From an uncultured Clostridia bacterium (lineage in GTDB: Bacteria; Bacillota; Clostridia; Christensenellales; Borkfalkiaceae), in NCBI GenBank assembly GCA_944363555.1, contig CALVUL010000034.1, positions 1-45,590 of the forward strand: DNA of 45,590 nucleotides, in the 5' to 3' direction. This document shows positions 31,673 to 39,524 of the stretch, piece by piece (position 1 is the first letter of the stretch; each line of letters begins with the position of its first letter). Made by a program: the position numbers and the translations under genes. The notes under the pieces were generated by a model, which was given only the letters and a program-made list of their open reading frames with translations, ran no database searches and was not told the origin of the DNA.

Positions 31673-33040
31673 TCAGATGTTTTTCGTGCTCTTCGGAAAC
31701 AGAAACGCCGCAAGAACGCCCGACGCCATCAGCCCGCCCCAGACGACGATGAGCCGCATCCAGCCGATGGTTGCAATGGCGTCGGAAAACAGCACGCTGC
31801 CGATCGCCGCGAACAAATACGAGCAGAAATCCAAAAATCCCACGACAAACGCGACCCGCCCCGCACCGACGTAACTGCGGCAGTAATACGTCCAGATCAT
31901 CGTCCCCGCCCAGCTGTATCCGCTTTGCGCCACCAGCAGAACGACGAGGTTTGCCCACGCGTTCCGAATGGGAATGAGCAGCAGAAAACACACCGCGGAA
32001 AGCGCGAAGGAAAAGCGGACCACACGTATCGCGCGGTTTTTCATCAGGTGGTAAAGGAAGATCGCAACGAGCTGATTGAACGCCGCCGCCAACGACATCA
32101 CCGAAAAGATAATCGAAGCCGTTTCGGGCGAAAATTCGAGGTACTGCGAAATATATGTGGGGATCCAGAAGGTGATGGAATTTTTCGCAATGCCCTGTAT
32201 CGCGGTAACGAGGATGAACACGACCCCGCCGGTTCTCAGCCAATACCCCGCAAAGGCTTTCAGCGGCATCGCCTGCGGTTTTTCCGCCGCGGCGCGCCTT
32301 TTTTCCTCTCTTCCCTCACATACTTTGTCGAACACGGCGTTAAAAACGAAAGAAGCCGCCGCCAGAAAGGCGAGCAGCGAGGCGAAAACGATCGTGGCGG
32401 TTTTCCAGTTCCCCAGCGCGCCGAACACGCCGGCGACGGTGGAACCGATGATCGAGGCGAAATCGAGCAGGAACATGCAGATTTCCGCCTGCCTGCCCTC
32501 AAGATGATCGGATACGCTCCTCACGAGCGGCGCGTAGAGAAAGGAAAGCCCGAACCCGCACGCGCCCCAGACGACGGTTTTTAAAACGACGCTGTCGATC
32601 AAAGCGAACAGAAAACAGGACGCCGCGGCGACGAGCAGCCCGCCGAGCAGCATGTATTTGAGTTTGACTTTATCGCCGATAAAACCCACGAACAATTGCC
32701 CCGCGCCGTACAGGAAAAAATAAACGGAAGTCATCGTGCCGATCGCCACGCTCGAATAACCTTCCTCGATCATCGCGGGGGTATTGACGCTGAGCAGGCT
32801 TTTTGTGGCGTAACACGCCAGATACACCAGAAAACACATCGTGGCGATACCGAGAAAGATCCCCGTGTTTTTCTGCCGTTTCTTCGGCAAAGGGAGGGGA
32901 GCGGCTTCCCCTTCCGCCGGCGTTCCGGCAGGCGCAATTTCCGCGGCGGCAGCCTCTTTCGACGCGCTCTGCGTTTCCGCCGTTTCCCCCGCAGGCGCGC
33001 CCTGCGCCCCGTTCCGCATTTTTTCTTCCGACATTTTCAT
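31673..33040 (-). CDS. MFS transporter, organophosphate:phosphate antiporter-like (GlpT/UhpT type)
   Basis: 455 aa from ATG 33040, with GGAG 6 nt upstream; the longer frame would start in the structured leader. The first ~60 residues are a low-complexity Ala/Glu/Pro segment (EEKMRNGAQGAPAGETAE) with no match I know, then twelve hydrophobic spans. VYFFLYGAGQLFVGFIGDKVKLKYMLLGG is the MFS motif A region in the OPA form, and FWIPTYISQYLEFSPE is a later loop typical of this family. OPA carriers exchange sugar phosphates or glycerol-3-phosphate for phosphate. Substrate not determined. Confidence 0.82.
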   Translation of the reverse strand: MKMSEEKMRNGAQGAPAGETAETQSASKEAAAAEIAPAGTPAEGEAAPLPLPKKRQKNTGIFLGIATMCFLVYLACYATKSLLSVNTPAMIEEGYSSVAIGTMTSVYFFLYGAGQLFVGFIGDKVKLKYMLLGGLLVAAASCFLFALIDSVVLKTVVWGACGFGLSFLYAPLVRSVSDHLEGRQAEICMFLLDFASIIGSTVAGVFGALGNWKTATIVFASLLAFLAAASFVFNAVFDKVCEGREEKRRAAAEKPQAMPLKAFAGYWLRTGGVVFILVTAIQGIAKNSITFWIPTYISQYLEFSPETASIIFSVMSLAAAFNQLVAIFLYHLMKNRAIRVVRFSFALSAVCFLLLIPIRNAWANLVVLLVAQSGYSWAGTMIWTYYCRSYVGAGRVAFVVGFLDFCSYLFAAIGSVLFSDAIATIGWMRLIVVWGGLMASGVLAAFLFPKSTKNI

Positions 33041-33202
33041 CCCCTTCTCCCCGCGCGCCGGAAAGGGCTGCGGGGAACGACGGAAAAACGGCGCTCCCCC
33101 GCCGCCCGTCGGGCGGCGAAAACGCAACCCCGCGGCAGTCGCGCGGGGTCGTTCGGCGGCGTTTTTCCGTTACTGAAAACGACTTTTTAAAATATTAGGT
33201 AT
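33041..33202 (-). other. Structured 5' leader of the MFS transporter gene
   Basis: About 155 nt between the predicted transcript start and the ATG. On the minus strand it contains ACCCCGCG-CGACTGC-CGCGGGGT and CGCCGCCC-GAC-GGGCGGCG hairpins and other GC-rich inverted repeats. I see no known riboswitch signature. Confidence 0.4.
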
Positions 33203-33231
33203 ATTCTAACACAAACCCGACGGCAAAGCAA
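33203..33231 (-). promoter_or_regulatory. Promoter of the MFS transporter gene
   Basis: Minus-strand TTGCTT (33231-33226), 17 bp, TAGAAT (33208-33203) with an extended TG-T directly upstream. Confidence 0.6.
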
Positions 33232-33281
33232 GCAAAATTTTTATTTTATTTCTGCATTTTCCGGCGGATCGGGCCCGAACG

Positions 33282-33318
33282 AAAAAGCGGGGCGCCCCGC
33301 ATTCCGCAAGCGCCCCGC
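33282..33318 (-). terminator. Terminator of the tilS-hpt-519aa operon
   Basis: On the minus strand GCGGGGCG ... CGCCCCGC followed by TTTTT, 50 nt beyond the stop codon at 33368; the GCGGGGCGCCCCGC part is also a perfect palindrome. Confidence 0.75.
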
Positions 33319-33367
33319 GTAAAAGACGTTTCTTTTTTTCCGCCGCGTTCGGGCGAAAGGAAAACCG

Positions 33368-34927
33368 CTATTTTTTCCGCGCGATCCTGATCGCGCCGGC
33401 GCTGCCGCAAAGCGCGATCTTCTCCCCGTCAAACTCCATGTTTTCCAGCGAAAGCGCGTAGGAAAAGCCGCGGTGCGTAAAGGCGATCTCCTTTCCGCGC
33501 CCCGCCGTTTCGGCGTCCGCATTCTTTTCGTTGCGGCGAAAATGCAGCCGCAGATCTTTCCCGTTTTTCTCCGCGAAAATACCGAGCCCGTCCTCTTCGG
33601 CGCGCACCTCGATCTTCCCGAACGCCTCCGTGAAAAAGGCAAAGCGCGCCGCACTGCCTTCTTCAAAATACGCCGTATCGGCAACGCGGACGGGTCTTTC
33701 CTCCGCGTCCTCGAAAAATATTCCCGCGAGCACGCCACCGCCCGACCAGCGGTTGCCGTCCGTTACGGGCAGGTTGATGTATTCCGCGTAGTTTTCCCCG
33801 CACACGCCGCGAAGATACGGCTCTTCGTAATCCTCGTCGAAAAGGTAAAAATCGCGGATGCGCAGGGTGTTTTTATCGCAAAGCAGATCGACGCGGTAAT
33901 TTTTGCAGTTGTACCAGAAAGACCTCCTTTCGCCTTTCCAAGCGCCCTCGCACGCGATGGCGCACGGCGGCGTGAACGGGAAGGTCTTTACAAACCATTC
34001 GCCCGTCTCTTCAAGGGTAAGCGCTTCCAGCTTCCCTTCCTTCTGCAACGCGGCGATCTTGGCGAACTGGTAATTCAGCCCCGCCTTCATCGCCTCCCAG
34101 CCGAAACTGTTTTCCTGCCCCGCCTGCGCATAGGCGTAGGTCAAACAGTTCCCGCCGAACATCGTCGCAAAATACCAATCCACCCACGCGGGGTTGCCGC
34201 CACCGCCTTCCGCGCCCGCGTACACGGGTTCCAGCGTTACGACGCCCTGCACTTTCGCCGCGCCTTCTTCTATTTTCATCCCGAAATCGTACTGATCCAC
34301 GGGATCGATGCCCAGCATGCGGAACACCGGCGCGGGGATCTGCTTGCCCTCTGTCTGCGCCGGCATGAGCGCGTTGTTCACGGAAGGATAATACCCGCCG
34401 TTATAATACCCGCCCCACAGGGTGTAGCCGTCCGTGCCGTACTGTTCTTTACAGTTACAGAAAACTTTCACGCCGTATTTTTTCTGCATATAGGCAACGG
34501 AAGGCGCGTCCAGCACCCAACTCCCCGCGGAGGCGGGGTATTTGCCGAAGGTTTCTTTGAACAGCGCCATATACGCGTCGATCAGTTTTTCCCGCTCTTC
34601 GGGGCGGTACCCCGCGAGCATGCTCACCCCTGCGTGCCAATCCCACGAATAGCCTTCTCTCCCCCGCCACAGGACCCCCGCGGCGGCGCAGAGCGACTGC
34701 ACGCATTCAAACCACGCGCCCGTTTCGAAGCGGTCGCCTTCCGAAAGCATAAGATCGCGAAAAACGGGATTTTCCAGCGCGTCGTACTGCAACAGAAACG
34801 TGCCCTTCAGTCCGAGTTTTTTTAAAAGCGCGATCTGTTCCTTCACCGGCGTTACAAGGTCCATTTCCATGCGCGGTTCCGCGCCGCGTATGAAGTTGAC
34901 GACGTTTACGATGTTTCGCTTTTCCAT
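33368..34927 (-). CDS. Carbohydrate-active-like protein with a NodB-type barrel, function unknown
   Basis: 519 aa, no signal peptide or membrane span. The first ~270 residues resemble a polysaccharide-deacetylase (NodB-like) barrel: LKKLGLKGTFLLQYDAL, DRFETGAWFECVQ, KYPASAGSWVLDAPSVAYMQKKYG. A beta-rich C-terminal half follows (SFWYNCKNYRVDLLCDKN, AYFEEGSAARFAFF). I do not recognise a characterised family, and the metal triad of true deacetylases is not clear. It starts 10 nt after hpt stops, with AAGGCGG, so it is co-transcribed with tilS and hpt, an odd partner for tRNA and purine genes. It may act on a carbohydrate in the cytosol. Confidence 0.6.
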   Translation of the reverse strand: MEKRNIVNVVNFIRGAEPRMEMDLVTPVKEQIALLKKLGLKGTFLLQYDALENPVFRDLMLSEGDRFETGAWFECVQSLCAAAGVLWRGREGYSWDWHAGVSMLAGYRPEEREKLIDAYMALFKETFGKYPASAGSWVLDAPSVAYMQKKYGVKVFCNCKEQYGTDGYTLWGGYYNGGYYPSVNNALMPAQTEGKQIPAPVFRMLGIDPVDQYDFGMKIEEGAAKVQGVVTLEPVYAGAEGGGGNPAWVDWYFATMFGGNCLTYAYAQAGQENSFGWEAMKAGLNYQFAKIAALQKEGKLEALTLEETGEWFVKTFPFTPPCAIACEGAWKGERRSFWYNCKNYRVDLLCDKNTLRIRDFYLFDEDYEEPYLRGVCGENYAEYINLPVTDGNRWSGGGVLAGIFFEDAEERPVRVADTAYFEEGSAARFAFFTEAFGKIEVRAEEDGLGIFAEKNGKDLRLHFRRNEKNADAETAGRGKEIAFTHRGFSYALSLENMEFDGEKIALCGSAGAIRIARKK

Positions 34928-34937
34928 AAAAACCGCC

Positions 34938-35474
34938 TTATTTTTCGTAAATTTCCCGTTTCAGCACGCCGATTTCCGGCAGATTCCTGTATTTCTGCGC
35001 GTAATCGAGCCCGTAGCCGACGACGAATTCGTTGGCGATGTCGAACGCCTTGTAATCGGCGACGACGTCCGCCTCGCGCCGTTCGAACTTATCGAGCAGG
35101 GCGCACACCTTGATCGACGCGGGATGGCGCTGGCTGAGCATCCGCTTGAGATAGAACAGCGTGTGCCCCGTATCGATGATGTCCTCCACGATGACCACGT
35201 GCTTGCCCTCGATGCTGCGGTCCAAATCCTTCACGAGTTTCACCTCCCCGCTCGACGTGCCCGACCCGTAACTGGAAATCGCCATAAAGTCGATCTCCAA
35301 AGGAATCTTCATCGCGCGGATGATGTCGGCGAAAAACAGCACGCTGCCCTTCAAGATGCACAGCATGAGCGGCTGTTTGCCCGCGTAATCCCGATCGAGT
35401 TCCGCGGCGATCTCCTTCACCTTTTCTTCGATCTCCTCTCTGCTTACAAGCACTTTTTCCAAATCCTGATGCAT
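34938..35474 (-). CDS. hpt: Hypoxanthine(-guanine) phosphoribosyltransferase
   Basis: 178 aa, typical. Purine salvage: converts hypoxanthine or guanine with PRPP to IMP or GMP. The PRPP loop is VVIVEDIIDTGHTL; other signatures are LCILKGSVLFFADIIRAM and FDIANEFVVGYGLDYAQKYRNLPEIGVL. The ATG follows the tilS stop without a gap (TAAATG), and its GGAG site lies within tilS. The tilS-hpt pair is conserved across Firmicutes, usually followed by ftsH, which is replaced here by a carbohydrate-like protein. Confidence 0.96.
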   Translation of the reverse strand: MHQDLEKVLVSREEIEEKVKEIAAELDRDYAGKQPLMLCILKGSVLFFADIIRAMKIPLEIDFMAISSYGSGTSSGEVKLVKDLDRSIEGKHVVIVEDIIDTGHTLFYLKRMLSQRHPASIKVCALLDKFERREADVVADYKAFDIANEFVVGYGLDYAQKYRNLPEIGVLKREIYEK

Positions 35475-36791
35475 TTACCTTCTCCTTTGCGTTTCATAGG
35501 TTATTTTCACCGCCCTTTCGGTGCGTTCGTCCAGTTTTGCGTCCCGCGAAATTTCCGTCCCCGCAAACAAGATCTCCTTCCCCCGCGCGATGAGCAGCAT
35601 CTCGTCCCTGAGCCGGCGGGGGATCTTTTCGTCGATATAATAATCTTTCAGTTTCTTGCTCCCGCCGCCGAATTTGCGGAACACGTCCCCCTCCCTCCGC
35701 GTGCGGATCAGCGTTCCCGAAAGTTTGTCGGCGTCGGCGTAAAACGCCCCTTCCCCGCCGCAGCGGGCGCGGGCGATATCGACGGCGCAGGGTTCTACGG
35801 TCAGCGTACCCGCCCCGCAGCGGTAGACCCCCGCGGCGAAAGGCACTTCGAAAAAAGGTTTTTCCCGCGCGGGAAACAGAACGATGTCGCCGTATTCCCG
35901 TTCGGCAGCGACGCCGTCCGGCAAATCGACCCGCGCCCCCGTCCCCCCGTCCGCGAGGGCGGCGACGCTTTCGACGTGCGCGAACGCGTATTCCGAACGA
36001 ATGCCGAGCCGTTTCATCGCCGACAGCGCGGCGCGGCGCAGCAGCACGCGGGGCGCCGAAGCGGGAATGCGGTACGCGCCCCCCTCTTCTTTTGTCAAGG
36101 GCGAAGCCAGATCGTCGAGAAACGCGTCCTCTTCCCGCGCGATCTCGCAAAAACGTAGCAGCGCGCGCTCCCCTTCGGGAAATATTTCTTTGAGCCGCGG
36201 CAGTACTTCCGCACGGATAAAATTGCGGGTGATCTTGCGATCTTCGTTGGTCTCGTCCTCCACGTACGGCAGATTATGCAGCCGGATATAATCCGTGATT
36301 TCCGCCTTTGGCGTCGTCAGAAAGGGGCGGATGATCCCGTCCCGCGACGGAGGAATGCCCGCCGCCCCTTTTAAGGAAGACCCCCTCAGCAAATGAAAAA
36401 GGACCGTTTCGGCATTGTCGCCGAGGTGGTGCGCCGTGGCAATCTTATCCGCCTTTTTTTCGGCGAGAAGTCTGCAAAAAACATCGTAACGTTCTTCGCG
36501 GGCGGCATGTTCCAAGGAAATTTTTTCCCGCGCCGCACGGGCGGGGGCGTCTGCGGAAAAAGCGAAAAGCGGCACGCCCCATTTTTCGCAAAGTTCCTTC
36601 ACGAAAGCGGAATCCCTGCGGGAACGATCGCCGCGGATCCCGTGCTCCACGTTGACGGCGAAAACCGAAAACCCGTCTTTTTCCGATTTATGCAAAAGGA
36701 AATGCAGCAGCGCGACGGAATCGCTTCCGCCGCTGACGGCGACGGCGATCTTATCCCCCCGCCCGATGAAACGGGCATAGTAATCGTTCAT
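35475..36791 (-). CDS. tilS: tRNA(Ile)-lysidine synthase
   Basis: 438 aa. It makes lysidine at the wobble position of the CAU-anticodon isoleucine tRNA, an essential step for reading AUA. N-terminal PP-loop AVSGGSDSVALLHFLL (residues ~17-32), IRGDRSRRDSAFVKELC, ATAHHLGDNAETVLFHLLRGSSLKG, and NFIRAEVLPRLKEIFP are TilS hallmarks; the C-terminal domain contains RREGDVFRKFGGGSKKLKDYYIDEKIPRRLRDEMLLI. There is no ribosome site: the -10 box ends 6 nt before the ATG, so the mRNA should be leaderless. Heads the tilS-hpt-519aa operon. Confidence 0.95.
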   Translation of the reverse strand: MNDYYARFIGRGDKIAVAVSGGSDSVALLHFLLHKSEKDGFSVFAVNVEHGIRGDRSRRDSAFVKELCEKWGVPLFAFSADAPARAAREKISLEHAAREERYDVFCRLLAEKKADKIATAHHLGDNAETVLFHLLRGSSLKGAAGIPPSRDGIIRPFLTTPKAEITDYIRLHNLPYVEDETNEDRKITRNFIRAEVLPRLKEIFPEGERALLRFCEIAREEDAFLDDLASPLTKEEGGAYRIPASAPRVLLRRAALSAMKRLGIRSEYAFAHVESVAALADGGTGARVDLPDGVAAEREYGDIVLFPAREKPFFEVPFAAGVYRCGAGTLTVEPCAVDIARARCGGEGAFYADADKLSGTLIRTRREGDVFRKFGGGSKKLKDYYIDEKIPRRLRDEMLLIARGKEILFAGTEISRDAKLDERTERAVKITYETQRRR

Positions 36792-36797
36792 AAATCT

Positions 36798-36826
36798 ATT
36801 GTAACAAAAACGGGCGAAAAATACAA
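36798..36826 (-). promoter_or_regulatory. tilS operon promoter (leaderless)
   Basis: Minus-strand TTGTAT (36826-36821), 17 bp, TACAAT (36803-36798) with an extended TG-T. Seven nt past the -10 is the A of the tilS ATG (36791). Confidence 0.75.
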
Positions 36827-36882
36827 GAAGAAACGGGAAAATGCAAAATTTTTATTTATTTTGCGAAAAGACGGAATTTTAT

Positions 36883-36911
36883 TTGACAAATCGCACAGAA
36901 TTGATTATTAT
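36883..36911 (+). promoter_or_regulatory. Promoter of the initiator tRNA gene
   Basis: TTGACA (36883-36888), 17 bp, TATTAT (36906-36911). Expected start near 36918; the mature tRNA begins at 36965, leaving a short 5' trailer to be processed. Confidence 0.85.
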
Positions 36912-36964
36912 AGTAGAGCATCTTGAAGACGAGAAGCGATTTCCGCTTTCGAGATTGCATTTAT

Positions 36965-37042
<78 letters not shown>

Positions 37043-37046
37043 TTTT

Positions 37047-38225
37047 TCAAAAAAACAGCCGAAAAACGGCTGTTTTTTTGTGTCTTTGACCACTTTGCAT
37101 TCTTTTAATGAGGGCAGGTATCAACTCGTAATTATCCGCATTGATAAACCGACGGATTTCAGGGTCGTAGTACCGCGTTTGCAGGTAGTAAAAGCCTGTT
37201 TCGTTATCGTAATAATACCCGCGGTAGCGGAACGGATTGATATCCGCCATAGCCCCGCTTTTGTATACGATATTTCCCCACGCGTCGTAATCGTACGTTG
37301 CTGCCGTATTCCCGTTGCCGTTTTTGATTTTGATGATGTCTCCCAACGGGTTCTTTTCATAAAAATAGTAGTTATTATTATACACCATCCCCGCTACGCC
37401 GTCAATGCTGTAAAAATAATATATCATCGCCTGCGACCCGCGCTTTTCCGCGAGCAACTGCCCGCCCGTGTAATAATACTGCGTGCGCGTTCCGTTTACC
37501 ACTTTTTCGTATCGGCTTCCCGCATCGTCGTAACTGTACGTAAATTCGTTCCCTTTTTGCGTTCCCGAAGACAGCAGCCTTCCGCGTTTCCAGTTTAACG
37601 TACTGTTCTTATACTTCGTGGGATTCCCCATCGCATCGTATGAAAAACCGTATACTTTATTTCCGTTGACGTTCCGGTAACTGCTCAGCTGCCCCCACTT
37701 GTTATATGTATATTCTTCGTTCACGACCGTTCGGCTTCCCGTTCCGGACCTGACTTGCAGAATATCGTTATTCGCATTATACGAATACGACAAAATTCCC
37801 GTATCGATTTCGCTTGCAAGACGACCGGAAGATGTATACATAAATGTCCTTTCACTGTAACTGTTGACGATTTTCCTAATATATCCGTCGCTATTATACT
37901 CGACATACGGCGCAGAATTCGTTTTCTGCGTTAAATATCCGGTTGCGGAATTATAACCCGAAACTTCTCCCGTCATATATTCGTAATCATATTCGGAAAT
38001 CGTTTCATCCCCCTTTTTTATCGTCACGGCGGAAATCCTGCCCAATGCGTCGTAAGTTATGTTTGTATTGACTCCATAGGACAGCATGTCCGTAACCTGA
38101 TTTTCCGCATCGTATGTATACGCCGCGGCATAACTGCCGTTTTCACCGAAATCGTTGAAAGTCTGCAAATTGACTTTGCGCACAATCCGTTTTCTACGGT
38201 TACCGGCCGCTGTTTTACCGCCGGT
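37047..38225 (-). pseudogene. RHS/YD-repeat protein fragment, truncated at both ends
   Basis: An open frame of about 392 codons after the in-frame stop at 38228-38226; the first ordinary start is GTG at 38183. It contains many YD repeats (YTYDAENQVTDM, ITYDALGRIS, YSYDDAGSRYEKV, YDAWGNIVY) and ends with the RHS core NPFRYRGYYYDNETGFYYLQTRYYDPEIRRFINADNYE. Normally hundreds to thousands of residues precede this and a variable toxin domain follows. Here there is no signal peptide, and the last 11 codons are simply the antisense of the tRNA terminator, so the 3' end was lost at the tRNA locus. The segment is clearly more AT-rich than its surroundings, suggesting acquisition by transfer. Likely inactive. 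Confidence 0.85.
37051..37079 (+). terminator. Terminator of the initiator tRNA gene
   Basis: ACAGCCG-AAAAA-CGGCTGT flanked by A5 and T7, 8 nt past the CCA. It is also read antisense as the last 11 codons of the RHS fragment. Confidence 0.9.
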
Positions 38226-38294
38226 TTATATGGGCTTTTTATGCCCGCGCCGTTGCTTTGAACAGTATCATTCGCCGACGATGAATTGTCAAAC

Positions 38295-38466
38295 TAAGAG
38301 CAACACTTTGAGAGATTTTGTTCGAACAAATCTTGCGGAGTTGCGTTCTTCTATGGTAAAACGGCGGCAGTTCATACAAATCTCTTCCGGTATAAATTTG
38401 GTTTCGCAACTCTATTTTGCCACAGATTTGTATGAACTCTTTTTTTTCTCTCATCGGTTGCTCTTA
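38295..38466. repeat. 172-bp element with 10-bp terminal inverted repeats and interleaved internal inverted repeats
   Basis: TAAGAGCAAC (38295-38304) and GTTGCTCTTA (38457-38466) bound the element. Inside are a near-palindrome AGATTTTGTTCGAACAAATCT region (38313-38333), GAGTTGCG (38338-38345) pairing with CGCAACTC (38405-38412), and AGTTCATACAAATCT (38369-38383) pairing with AGATTTGTATGAACT (38424-38438), followed by eight T. The last two pairs interleave, as in a pseudoknot. It lies between the RHS fragment and the MBL gene. MITE-like element or structured RNA gene; a 71-codon antisense frame across it looks incidental. Confidence 0.65.
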
Positions 38467-38488
38467 ATAGTATAATTTACCGGCAAGT

Positions 38489-38516
38489 AAAAGCAGCCGC
38501 CCGTAGGGGCGGCTGC
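38489..38516 (-). terminator. Terminator of the MBL-fold gene
   Basis: GCAGCCGCCC / GGGCGGCTGC, 10-bp stem with a 4-nt loop, followed on the minus strand by TTTTACTT. Confidence 0.85.
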
Positions 38517-38532
38517 CGCAGATGTTTTTTAC

Positions 38533-39375
38533 TTATATTTCCGTTTCCCAGCCGTCGTACGCCACCGCCACGCCGAGGGGCGCGAAGTGTTTTTCCAACT
38601 CTTCATGGGTCAGCGCGCCGTTGTGAGAAAAATGCGTAACCGCGAAAACGGTATCCTTTTTCACCAGCCCGTCCTTGCGCAGGCGGGTTACGAGTTCCTC
38701 GCACTCCGCCGCCCCCATGTGCGTGCCTTCCTTGCCGAAGGAGAGTTTCCCGTTGGTGCAGTCGAGGGCGACGAAATCGGGCTTTATGCCGATCTTTTCC
38801 AGAAAAGCGAAGTTCTCTTCGTAAAAATAGCCCGTATCGTTGCACTGCATGAAGGCTTTCTCTCCTTGCCTGATGAGGAAGAAAAGCGCTTTTTCCTGAA
38901 AGGCGTGCCTCGCCTTGAATGCGTAGATCTCGTAATCGCCCGAGCGCGCGCTGCCGAACTGCGGCATCACGTGCCAGCGGATGGCGTTATACACCTCGTC
39001 GCCGAATTTTTCAAACCCGCTCGAAAGAAGAAAACTTTCCTTCACCTTTTCGTCGCAGAAAACATCGAGAAACGGCGACTGCATATCGTGCGCGTAACAC
39101 GAGCCGCGCATGCTCAGTTCCATCGGATAGAAATGATCCATGTGCGAATGCGTTACGAGCAGGGTATGCACTTTGGAAAGATCCAGCCCGTAGGCGAGTT
39201 TATGCAGATATGTATCGGGCGGCAGATCGATCAGCAAATCGTCGTTGACGAGGATCTGCGAACGGGTGCGGACGTTCTTGCCGCCCAGCGCCGCCGCCTT
39301 TTTGCAGTTTTCGCAATTGCAGAACACCGCGGGCCAGCCTTCCGCGGCGGCGGTGCCCAAAAACCTGACTTTCAT
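38533..39375 (-). CDS. MBL-fold metallo-hydrolase (PhnP-like)
   Basis: 280 aa from ATG 39375, with GGAGG 7 nt upstream; the 13 upstream codons begin inside the -10 box. The metallo-beta-lactamase metal motif is HSHMDH (76-81), further ligands appear in FKARHAFQ and in the Asp of LDCTNG, and a late VTHFSHNG contributes His. FCNCENC (18-24) resembles the extra Cys zinc site of PhnP phosphodiesterases. It likely cleaves a small cyclic phosphodiester or similar. Monocistronic with its own promoter and terminator. Confidence 0.87.
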   Translation of the reverse strand: MKVRFLGTAAAEGWPAVFCNCENCKKAAALGGKNVRTRSQILVNDDLLIDLPPDTYLHKLAYGLDLSKVHTLLVTHSHMDHFYPMELSMRGSCYAHDMQSPFLDVFCDEKVKESFLLSSGFEKFGDEVYNAIRWHVMPQFGSARSGDYEIYAFKARHAFQEKALFFLIRQGEKAFMQCNDTGYFYEENFAFLEKIGIKPDFVALDCTNGKLSFGKEGTHMGAAECEELVTRLRKDGLVKKDTVFAVTHFSHNGALTHEELEKHFAPLGVAVAYDGWETEI

Positions 39376-39412
39376 CGAAATCCCTCCTTCCTTTTCGTTT
39401 TCGATCGGCTCC

Positions 39413-39441
39413 ATTTTATCATTTCAAGCCGCCGAAGACAA
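39413..39441 (-). promoter_or_regulatory. Promoter of the MBL-fold gene
   Basis: Minus-strand TTGTCT (39441-39436), 17 bp, TAAAAT (39418-39413). Confidence 0.7.
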
Positions 39442-39524
39442 TGGAAAATTTTATTTTTTCACTGTAATTTTTTATTCTCCCCGCCATCGGCGCAAAGCGG
39501 CGGGCGGAAAGGGAAAAACGGCGC

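Noticed and set aside
38239-38454. 71-codon minus-strand frame across the inverted-repeat element
   Set aside because: Overlaps the inverted repeats, has no ribosome site of note, and its composition follows the repeat structure; treated as part of the element rather than a gene.
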